Origin: Solirubrobacterales bacterium
Lineage (GTDB): Bacteria; Actinomycetota; Thermoleophilia; Solirubrobacterales; Solirubrobacteraceae
Length of the DNA: 51,113 nucleotides
Assembly: GCA_003137075.1 (NCBI GenBank)
Contig: PLES01000176.1
Location: forward strand, 1-51,113
Direction: 5' to 3'
In this document: one piece after another, positions 9,461 to 17,247 of the stretch
Position numbering within the stretch: the first letter of the stretch is position 1
Layout: every line of letters begins with the position of its first letter
The notes under the pieces: generated by a model
What the model saw: only the letters and a program-made list of their open reading frames with translations
The model's database searches: none
What the model was told of the DNA's origin: nothing
Position numbers and translations under genes: made by a program

Positions 9461-9527
9461 AAGCCATCAGCCCTATGTTGGGCGGTTTGGATGCCGTTTC
9501 ACGACACCCGCCAGGGCCTCATCTGGC
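9459..9527 (-). promoter_or_regulatory. Fluoride riboswitch (crcB motif) with accessory stem
   Basis: Minus strand: GCCA-GATGAGGCCC-TGGC [GGGTGTCGTGAAACGGCATCC] AAACC-GCCC-AACATA-GGGC-TGATGGCTTCT; matches the crcB-motif layout including the pseudoknot GAGGCC/GGCTTC. Confidence 0.9.
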
Positions 9528-9557
9528 TCGACCCAGCCTATCTAACCGCGGCGACGG

Positions 9558-10511
9558 CTAACGGTGGTGACGGCGGAAGTACTGCTCGACCGCTGTGGCG
9601 AGACCGGCAGCGATCACCTGCTGGCCGTGATGGCTGTCAGCGATCGAGCCTTCGAACGGGTCGGTGATGAACAGCGGCTCGATCAGCGCGCCGGGCATCA
9701 AGCTCGGCGTTGCGAAGAAGCCGGGGGATGCGGGGCCGAGCAACAACAGGTGGCCGTAGCTGACCGCGGCGTTGTTGATCGACGAGGAGTTGCTGAGTGA
9801 CGAGCCGAGCTGATCATCGGTCTGCACGCCCTCACTGGGGATGTCCCAACCCTCACGGTTCATGGCGCCGAGTACGTCGTCCTGAACCAGAGTCGCAAGC
9901 CGCTTATTGGCTGCAGCGAACGGGCGCACGGCGTCGTAGCCGGTGACCGACCCGGCATTGCTGCTCGTGCCGGCATCGAAGTAGATCCCGACCAGCACGT
10001 TGGCGTGGGCATCGTTGGCGCAGACGTCGCGTGCGGCGACGTCGTTGTGAACCCCCAACGCGGTCAGCAGTCTGCCGTCAACGTCTGCCGGCGTCAGCTT
10101 CACGACAGCGGTATTGCCGGTCCGCGAGACGACGACGCGGAAGCCTTTGCGTCGCAGCATCGCCATCGTGTCGAGCTCCACCGGGAGCGTGAGGTCAGCC
10201 TCGTAGATCGTCCTGCCGCTCTGCGTGCGGCCGATCGAGCCGGGGTCAAGCCCGCCGTGTCCGGCGTCAAGGAACACCGTCAGGTGGCGGTTGCCGCTGG
10301 TCGGCGGGTAGGAGCGGCAGGCGCTCTTGGCGAACACCGCGGTGTTCACCGCGGTCCCGTCACGCTCCGCGTTGCCACCGGTGCCAACGCCTGTGGCCAC
10401 CCACCACGCCACGATCACGAGCGCGAACACGGCGGCGACCGCCAGGCGGCGCCTGCGTTGTAAGTGGGTTGGCGGCATACGAGGGACGAGCAGAGCGGGT
10501 TCTGCGCGCAC
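9558..10511 (-). CDS. N-acetylmuramoyl-L-alanine amidase (Amidase_3)
   Basis: LTVFLDAGHGGLDPGSIG...EADLTLPVELDTMAMLRRKGFRVVVSRTGN...ANVLVGIYFDAG; start may be internal. Confidence 0.88.
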   Translation of the reverse strand: MRAEPALLVPRMPPTHLQRRRRLAVAAVFALVIVAWWVATGVGTGGNAERDGTAVNTAVFAKSACRSYPPTSGNRHLTVFLDAGHGGLDPGSIGRTQSGRTIYEADLTLPVELDTMAMLRRKGFRVVVSRTGNTAVVKLTPADVDGRLLTALGVHNDVAARDVCANDAHANVLVGIYFDAGTSSNAGSVTGYDAVRPFAAANKRLATLVQDDVLGAMNREGWDIPSEGVQTDDQLGSSLSNSSSINNAAVSYGHLLLLGPASPGFFATPSLMPGALIEPLFITDPFEGSIADSHHGQQVIAAGLATAVEQYFRRHHR

Positions 10512-10595
10512 TCACCATGGCGGATCGGCCTAAGCGTTGCCTATAAGTCCCGCAGGGGAACGGTTAAGCGTGTCGCGCCGGAGCGCCAGAACCGA

Positions 10596-12248
10596 CTAGT
10601 CAACTACGCGGTTGCGACCTGCGTGCTTGGCCTCGTAGAGCCGCTGATCTGCGAGCTTCACGAGCGGCTCCATCGCCGTCGACGCGCCCGTGGAGGCGAC
10701 CCCGACGCTCGCTGTTAACGCCAGTTCCGAGTCGATCTCGTCCCAGGTCGCGTCGCAGATCGCTGCGCGCATGCGCTCGCAGCAGACACCGGCGGCCTGA
10801 GCGTCTGTCTGCGGCATCACGATCAGGAACTCCTCGCCGCCGCTGCGTACCACCACGTCGGTGTCACGTGTCGCCTCGCCGAGCAGCGACGCGACCCTGA
10901 CCAGCACCTGGTCACCGGCTGCGTGGCCGAAGCGGTCGTTGATCTGCTTGAAGTGGTCGAGGTCCAGCACCGCCACCGAGAACGGTGCCGTGAGGTCCTC
11001 CGAGGCGGTGTGCCCGAGCGCGCGTGCCAGGTAGCGACGGTTGCGCAGGCCGGTCAGCCAGTCACGGTCAGCCTGCTCGATCAGCTGCTCCTGGAGCTCC
11101 TCCAGCTTGCTTGCGCGGCGTTCGAGTTCACTCTGTGCGTCCGCGAGCTCGCGGTTCTTGACCGCCAGCTCCTCGCTCTCGCGACGGGCGGCCCGTGCCC
11201 GTCGCGTCGCCTTCTCGAGGTCGAGCTGCAACTCCGAGATCTCCGAAAAGGCCACGCGTTCGAGCTCCGCCGAGCGCAGTAGCGCGTCGTAGGCCATCTC
11301 CAGGCGACCACCCTCACGTAAGGCTGTGGCCAGCGTCGCGAGGATCTGGCTGCGTGATCGCGGCATGTGGTCACCGAGCCTTGCGAGCGCTTCATCCCCG
11401 ACACGCTGCGCTTCGTCGAGGTTGCCGAGCGCAGCGTGGGCCTGAACCTCGGCTCGTACGTTGGCGCTGATCACGTATGGGTTGGGGTCGTTGATGCTCT
11501 CCAGCAGCATCCGTGAGCGCTTGGTGTCGGCCAGCGCCGCATGCGGATCGCCACGCCCCAGGTCAATGTCGGCGCGCGTGCAGTAGACGATTGAGAGCAC
11601 GAAGCTGTTAGGCCCCTCGATCCGCAGCGCGACTTCCAGTGCGCGTTCAATCTCGGCGCTCGCCGCGGCGACGTCGCCGTCGTCGAGCAGCTCACAGGCC
11701 AGGTCGTTACGGGTGACCGTCTCCTCCCAAAGGCTGTTGGTCTCCTTTGTGAGGGCCAGCAGTTCTCGCAGCCGCTCGCGCCAGCCGCGCACCTTGATGT
11801 TGCCGAACACCAGGTAGGCGGCCCGCCGCGCCTGCGTGCGAAGTTGGGCGTCGCCGCTGCGGTCGGCGATCGAGATCGCATGGTCCGCGTAGCTCAGGGC
11901 CTGCGCGTAGGAGCCGGTGAAGAAGAAGATGTGGGAGCGCAGGCCCGCGATCTCAACCATCGCTACTGGGTCGTCCGCCTCGAGCACGTGACGCTCGGCC
12001 TCAAACGCGAGCCGTGCCGCCTCGCGCAGGTCGCCGCGGTGCGTCGCGATGTCGCCCTGCAGCGTCAGTGCCCTGGCGCAGAGTGCGTGGTCGCCGAGCA
12101 CTGTGGCTTGGTCAAAGCTGACCAGCGCTGTGGTGTGCGACTCGGCCAAGGTCTCGCGGAAGCGAACTCGTGCCGCTTCCAGGGCAGCGGCAATCCCCTC
12201 GGCATCGGCTTCCAGCACGGTGTCGCGATCCTTTTCCAACGTCGACAC
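10596..12248 (-). CDS. TPR-repeat diguanylate cyclase (GGDEF)
   Basis: N-terminal helical repeats; RDWLTGLRNRRYL...DLDHFKQINDRFGHAAGDQVL...RSGGEEFLIVMP. Confidence 0.93.
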   Translation of the reverse strand: MSTLEKDRDTVLEADAEGIAAALEAARVRFRETLAESHTTALVSFDQATVLGDHALCARALTLQGDIATHRGDLREAARLAFEAERHVLEADDPVAMVEIAGLRSHIFFFTGSYAQALSYADHAISIADRSGDAQLRTQARRAAYLVFGNIKVRGWRERLRELLALTKETNSLWEETVTRNDLACELLDDGDVAAASAEIERALEVALRIEGPNSFVLSIVYCTRADIDLGRGDPHAALADTKRSRMLLESINDPNPYVISANVRAEVQAHAALGNLDEAQRVGDEALARLGDHMPRSRSQILATLATALREGGRLEMAYDALLRSAELERVAFSEISELQLDLEKATRRARAARRESEELAVKNRELADAQSELERRASKLEELQEQLIEQADRDWLTGLRNRRYLARALGHTASEDLTAPFSVAVLDLDHFKQINDRFGHAAGDQVLVRVASLLGEATRDTDVVVRSGGEEFLIVMPQTDAQAAGVCCERMRAAICDATWDEIDSELALTASVGVASTGASTAMEPLVKLADQRLYEAKHAGRNRVVD

Positions 12249-12269
12249 ACCTTATAAGCTGCACCCGTC

Positions 12270-12884
12270 GTGTCGCACCCGCTGATCGAAGCTGACGTCC
12301 GCGCGAACCTCTGTCTGCACGACATCGCAGACGATCCGTCGTCTATCTACACGCTGCCGATGAGCTATCTGGTGGCGATCATCGACGGCCTTCAGGCGCA
12401 GGGAATAGCTGACCGCGTCAGGATCTACTTCGACGATGGCTACGCCTCCGTGCTCGAGGCTGTGCAGACGCTACGCACCCGCGCTCCGGAGATTGAGATC
12501 GTGCTCGCGCTGACGCTTGAGTTCCTTGGGCAGCCGGGCCGGATCGTCTGGTCCGACATCGACCCGCTATACGACGCCGGCGTCGGCATCGCCGGCCACG
12601 GACGCGAGCATCTGCACATGGCGGAACTCAGTGACGAGCAGAACCTGGCCCAGCTGGTGGCGTCTCGCGATGCGCTTGCGCGGTACGGCGCCGACGAGTT
12701 CGTCTTTCCGTATGGCAGCTACGACGATCGCGTCGTAGACCTCAACGATCGCCACCAGCTCTTCAAGGTGATGACGACGATCGACTACGGCTGGGACCAC
12801 GGGCAGGCGCTGCGCCCGCGCCTGATGGCTACCACCGAGATGACCGCCGGTGAAGTGGTCGCCCGGCTCGCCAGCCCGGACTGA
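12270..12884 (+). CDS. Polysaccharide deacetylase-like (NodB homology) protein
   Basis: VRIYFDDGYASVLEAV...GVGIAGHGREHLHMAEL...FVFPYGSYDDRV. Confidence 0.8.
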   Translation: MSHPLIEADVRANLCLHDIADDPSSIYTLPMSYLVAIIDGLQAQGIADRVRIYFDDGYASVLEAVQTLRTRAPEIEIVLALTLEFLGQPGRIVWSDIDPLYDAGVGIAGHGREHLHMAELSDEQNLAQLVASRDALARYGADEFVFPYGSYDDRVVDLNDRHQLFKVMTTIDYGWDHGQALRPRLMATTEMTAGEVVARLASPD

Positions 12885-12892
12885 GTCCGGGG

Positions 12893-13945
12893 CTACGCGC
12901 CAGCCTGTGGAGGCCGGGTCGACTCTCGCACCACCAGGCTGGTGGCGAGGTCCACGCGCTGGCTGCTGAGCGTGGGGTCGAGCTCCTCGCTCATCCGCAG
13001 CAACAGCCGCACGGCGGTCTCAGCCATTTCGGTCAGCGGCTGGCGGATCGTGGTCAGCGGTGGGCCGACCCAGCGGGCCAGGCGCAGGTCGTCGTAGCCG
13101 ACCACCGAGAGGTCCTCAGGCACCCGGCGCCCGAGCAGGCGCGCGGCCTCATAGACACCGCAGGCCTGCAGGTCGCTGCCGGCGAAGATCGCGGTCGGCG
13201 GTTCAGCCATCGAGAGCAGGGACTCGGCGCACTGCTGGCCGCCGGCGACGTGAAAGTCACCGACCCTGACCAGGTCCGGGTTGTAGGGGATGCCGGAGCG
13301 TTCGAGCGCCGAGCGGTAGCCGTCGCCTCGCGCCACTGAGCAGAGCATGTCCTCGGGGCCGCTGATCATGCCGATCCGCGTATGGCCGAGGTCGATCAGG
13401 TGCTGAGCCGCGGCGAAGCCGCCCGACCAGTTGGCGGAGCCGATCGAGGCCACGTCTGGGTCGGGCTGACCGGCCGGGTCCACGACCACGAAGTTGACGC
13501 CGCGGCTACGCAGCTTCTGTTTCGAGGCCTCGGTAAGCGTTGAGAAGACCAACACGACGCCGAGCGGCCGCCGGCGCAGGACGCCGTCGATCCAACCTGG
13601 TCCCGGCGTGTGACGGTCACCGCTCTCAGTCAGCAGCACGCTGAGGTTGAACTCGCGGGCGACGCGTTCGACTCCGCGGATGATCTCGATCGCCCACTCG
13701 CTCTCCAGCTCGTGGAAGACCACCTCGACCATTTGGGCCGTGCCACTGCCGGAGTTGCGGCGCAGATAGCCGTGCTCGTGCAGAAGTGCCTCGACCTTGG
13801 AGCGCGTCGCCGCCGAAACATCCGTACGACCGTTCAAGACTTTCGAAACCGTCGCCAGCGAAAGGTTCGCGGCTGCCGCGATTTCGGCAAGCGTGACCCG
13901 TCTGCGCCCGTTCGTAAGTCCTTCTTCTGTTTGTGTCGCTGCCAT
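12893..13945 (-). CDS. LacI-family transcriptional regulator, divergent from the xylose operon
   Basis: VTLAEIAAAANLSLATVSKVLNGRTDVSAATRSKVEALLHEHGY HTH and periplasmic-binding-like domain. Confidence 0.95.
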   Translation of the reverse strand: MAATQTEEGLTNGRRRVTLAEIAAAANLSLATVSKVLNGRTDVSAATRSKVEALLHEHGYLRRNSGSGTAQMVEVVFHELESEWAIEIIRGVERVAREFNLSVLLTESGDRHTPGPGWIDGVLRRRPLGVVLVFSTLTEASKQKLRSRGVNFVVVDPAGQPDPDVASIGSANWSGGFAAAQHLIDLGHTRIGMISGPEDMLCSVARGDGYRSALERSGIPYNPDLVRVGDFHVAGGQQCAESLLSMAEPPTAIFAGSDLQACGVYEAARLLGRRVPEDLSVVGYDDLRLARWVGPPLTTIRQPLTEMAETAVRLLLRMSEELDPTLSSQRVDLATSLVVRESTRPPQAGA

Positions 13946-14043
13946 CGCTCTCCAGTCGTATCGCTACGGGACTTTAATGACTGCGCAACACAGCGAGCGT
14001 GACACCGTGTGAAAGTGGTGATACTGTCGCCGCGTCAACACTT

Positions 14044-14073
14044 GTTTTCGGCATGAGGGCCGAAAACTTTCGG
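14044..14073. promoter_or_regulatory. Two overlapping perfect inverted repeats next to the SBP gene Shine-Dalgarno
   Basis: GTTTTCGGC-ATGAGG-GCCGAAAAC (14044-14067) and CCGAAA-AC-TTTCGG (14060-14073) just before GGAGGAGG. Confidence 0.65.
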
Positions 14074-14091
14074 AGGAGGAGAGTTTCTCAT

Positions 14092-15471
14092 ATGTTGAGT
14101 TCCAACAAGTGGTCGCGGCGTGGCGCCGTTGCTACGGCGGCCGCACTTGCGGCTACCGCAGTTGCCGCCATCGGCGCGAGCGCGAGTAGCGCGAAGATGC
14201 AAGTTGCGCACGCCGCCAGCGCTGGTTTCACTGTGGCCGCCTATGGCGACTCCGAGAACAGCGTCGAGAAGTACGCGGTCGCATCCTACGACGCAACCGC
14301 CGAGGGCAAGTCCGACCCGGCAACGCTTGAGACCTTCCCGGGCGCCGACTACCAGACCAAGCTGCAGACGATCATGAGCACAAGCAGTGCTCCCGACGTC
14401 TTCTTCAACTGGGGTGGCGGCTCGATCTTGCAGTTCCAGAAGGCCGGGCTGCTGGAGCCGCTGAACGGTTACTTCGCGTCCAACCCGAAGCTGAAGTCAA
14501 GCTTCCTGCCCTCGATCCTGAGCGCGGCGAAGATCGGTGCCAACTACTACGGCATCCCGATGCGTGGTACCCAGCCGGTCTTCTTCTTCTACAACAAGAC
14601 GCTGCTCAAGACGGACGGCGTTTCGCTGCCGAAGACGTTCCCGCAGCTGCTGGCTGACGTCAAGAAGCTGAAGGCCAAGGGCGTTGAGACCCCGATCGCG
14701 CTCGGCGGCGCCGATCAGTGGCCGACCCTGATGTGGTACGAGTACCTGTACGACCGCGTTGCCGGTCCGAGCCTCGTGACCAACGCGCTCGCCGGTGACA
14801 AGGCCGAGTGGGCCTCTGCCGCCAGCAAGAAGGCGCTTGCCGACATCAAGACCCTGGTCAACGCCGGCGCCTTCGGCGTCGACAAGAGCTGGGACTCGGT
14901 CTACTTCACCAAGAACCAGACGGCCGCGATGCTTCAGACCGGAGAGTCCGCGTTTGAGCTGATGGGCTCATGGGACTACTCCACGATTCAGAGCCAGTTG
15001 GACGACGGCAGCAGCAGCGCTTCAGCGCAGAAGGCAGCCGCCACGCAGGAGAACAGCCTGATCGGTTACACCGCCTTCCCGTCGGTTCCCGGCGGCAAGG
15101 GCAACGGCAACGACATCGCCGGTAACACGGAGAACTACTACTCGGTGACCAAGGCCGGTGCCGCCGCCAACCCGGGCATCGCTGACTTCCTGGCAGTCAT
15201 GTACTCGCCGGGCTTCGTCAAGAAGGAACTGGCGATCGGCAACCTCACCACCACATCCAACACCAAGAGCCTGATCAGCGGCCCGACTTCGGCCTACCTG
15301 ACCTGGCAGTACAACCTGGTCAACAAGGCTCCGGCCTTCCAGCTGTCATGGGACCAGGCGTACCCGCAGACCGACACCAATACGATGCACACAGCCGTGG
15401 CGAATTACTTCGACACCCTCAACGCATCGCAGTTCATCAAGGCGATGCAGAGCCTGACTCCTGCCTCGTAG
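14092..15471 (+). CDS. ABC sugar transporter substrate-binding protein
   Basis: Family-1-type SBP pattern (TKLQTIMSTSSAPDVFFNWGGG...; GIPMRGTQPVFFFYNKTLL); SD GGAGGAGG; start MLSSNKWSRRGAV. Confidence 0.92.
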   Translation: MLSSNKWSRRGAVATAAALAATAVAAIGASASSAKMQVAHAASAGFTVAAYGDSENSVEKYAVASYDATAEGKSDPATLETFPGADYQTKLQTIMSTSSAPDVFFNWGGGSILQFQKAGLLEPLNGYFASNPKLKSSFLPSILSAAKIGANYYGIPMRGTQPVFFFYNKTLLKTDGVSLPKTFPQLLADVKKLKAKGVETPIALGGADQWPTLMWYEYLYDRVAGPSLVTNALAGDKAEWASAASKKALADIKTLVNAGAFGVDKSWDSVYFTKNQTAAMLQTGESAFELMGSWDYSTIQSQLDDGSSSASAQKAAATQENSLIGYTAFPSVPGGKGNGNDIAGNTENYYSVTKAGAAANPGIADFLAVMYSPGFVKKELAIGNLTTTSNTKSLISGPTSAYLTWQYNLVNKAPAFQLSWDQAYPQTDTNTMHTAVANYFDTLNASQFIKAMQSLTPAS

Positions 15472-15494
15472 GTAGTACGGAAAGTTAGTAACGC

Positions 15495-16427
15495 ATGACG
15501 ACGCTCGCCAAGCGCGGGCGTACCAAGGGCTCGGGCGGCTTGAAGATTGGCCGCCCGAGTTTCCTTTGGTCGCTCCCTGCATTTGTGTATTTCGCGATCT
15601 TCGCGCTGTTGCCGCTAGGGGTTGTTGTCTGGTTGTCGTTCACCTCGTGGGACGCCATTGGCTCACCTCACTGGGTCGGCACCAGCAACTGGACAGCGAT
15701 GTTCAAGAACCCGGAGCTGCTCCAGAGTTTCAAGATCACCGGCATCCTCACGATCCTCGGGATCGCGACGCAGACGCCGATCAGCATGCTGCTGGGAGTT
15801 TGGGCATCCGGCTACCAGAAGAACCGCGCGATCCTTTCGGCGCTGTACTTCATTCCGTTGCTGATGTCCGCCATCGCGATCTCAGTCGTCTGGGCGTCGC
15901 TGTTGAGCCCGTACTTCGGACTTCCACACGAGCTGCACTGGCTGTTCGGCAGCGCACTCTTCAATCACGGCTTCCTGTTCAGCTCCTCGCCCGCCGCGAT
16001 CGGTGTATTGACCTTCGTCGGGATGTGGCAGTGGACGCCGTTTCACACGCTGATCTACCAGGGAGGCGCACGCGCAATCCCCGAGGTGCTCTACCAAGCC
16101 GCGTCGATTGACGGCGCCGGCCGTGTCCGTCAGTTCTGGTCGATCACAGTGCCGCAGCTGCGCAACACGATGATCACCTCGATGGTGCTGATGCTCGCCG
16201 GAGGTCTGACCACGTTCGACACGATCCTGGTCCTGACCCAGGGCGGGCCGGGCACGGCTACGACCTCGACCTCTTACTACATGTATCTGGAGGGCTTCAA
16301 GAGCTTCCAGTTCGGTCCCGCCAGCGTGCTCTCGGTGATGCTGATCGTCGTCACGACGATCGTTTCGCTGATCGCGGTCCGTGCATCCGGCTGGGACAAG
16401 ATGAGAAGCACGCAGGAGGGCCTGTGA
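15495..16427 (+). CDS. ABC sugar transporter permease (MalF type)
   Basis: TM segments; EVLYQAASIDGAGRVRQFWSITVPQL EAA motif. Confidence 0.95.
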   Translation: MTTLAKRGRTKGSGGLKIGRPSFLWSLPAFVYFAIFALLPLGVVVWLSFTSWDAIGSPHWVGTSNWTAMFKNPELLQSFKITGILTILGIATQTPISMLLGVWASGYQKNRAILSALYFIPLLMSAIAISVVWASLLSPYFGLPHELHWLFGSALFNHGFLFSSSPAAIGVLTFVGMWQWTPFHTLIYQGGARAIPEVLYQAASIDGAGRVRQFWSITVPQLRNTMITSMVLMLAGGLTTFDTILVLTQGGPGTATTSTSYYMYLEGFKSFQFGPASVLSVMLIVVTTIVSLIAVRASGWDKMRSTQEGL

Positions 16428-17245
16428 CCAAGCAGCGCCCGAACTATGTCGCAGGTGCCTTCACGAGCTTCTGGCTGGTGCTGGTCATCGCACCGGTCTA
16501 CGTACTGATCAAGGCCTCGTTCCAGACCCAGGAGGACTACACCCTCTCAGGCCCGCTCTCGATCCCGAAGAGTCTCACCACAAGTAACTATTCAACCGTC
16601 GTCTCCAGCGGCTTCCTGCACTACTTCGTGGCCACCGGGATAGTGACGGTTGCAACTGTGGGGATCGTGCTGCTGCTGGTGCCACCGGTTGCGTTCGCGA
16701 TCGTGCGCAATCAGAGCCGCACTGTCACCTTTGTGTTCAGGGCGTTTCTCCTGGGTCTGGCGGTCCCGATTCAGGCGGTGATCGTGCCGATCTTCTTCAT
16801 CATGATCAAGGTCAATCTGTACGACACGCTGATCGCCGTGATCCTGCCGACGGCGGCCTTCTCGCTGCCGCTCTCCACGATCATCATGACCGGCAGCATG
16901 CGTGACATCACCCCGGATCTGTACGAGGCGATGTCACTCGACGGCGCCAACAGCTGGCGCGTGTTTTGGAACATGGTGCTGCCGCTCTCGCGCGGCGGCC
17001 TCGCGACCATCATTGTCTTCTCAGCGCTCAACGCTTGGAACGGCTTCCTATTCCCGCTGATCCTGACCCAGTCGAAGAGCGACAGCGTGTTCACGCTCGG
17101 TCTCTTCAACTTCCAGACGGCCAACGGAATTGACGCCCCGGCGATCTGCGCTGCCGTTGTTCTTTCGATCATCCCGATCCTGCTCGTCTACCTGTTCGCG
17201 CGCCGTGCGCTGATCCAGGGCCTGATGGGTGTCGGAGGCAAATAA
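16424..17245 (+). CDS. ABC sugar transporter permease (MalG type)
   Basis: EAMSLDGANSWRVFWNMVLPLSRGGL EAA motif; 4-nt overlap with upstream gene. Confidence 0.95.
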   Translation: MTKQRPNYVAGAFTSFWLVLVIAPVYVLIKASFQTQEDYTLSGPLSIPKSLTTSNYSTVVSSGFLHYFVATGIVTVATVGIVLLLVPPVAFAIVRNQSRTVTFVFRAFLLGLAVPIQAVIVPIFFIMIKVNLYDTLIAVILPTAAFSLPLSTIIMTGSMRDITPDLYEAMSLDGANSWRVFWNMVLPLSRGGLATIIVFSALNAWNGFLFPLILTQSKSDSVFTLGLFNFQTANGIDAPAICAAVVLSIIPILLVYLFARRALIQGLMGVGGK

Positions 17246-17247
17246 CC

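Noticed and set aside
9420-9467. ORF-track start of crcB1 at 9467
   Set aside because: That ATG is the conserved TGATGG of the fluoride aptamer; the GTG at 9419 with an AAAGGAG SD fits CrcB length and the regulatory layout.
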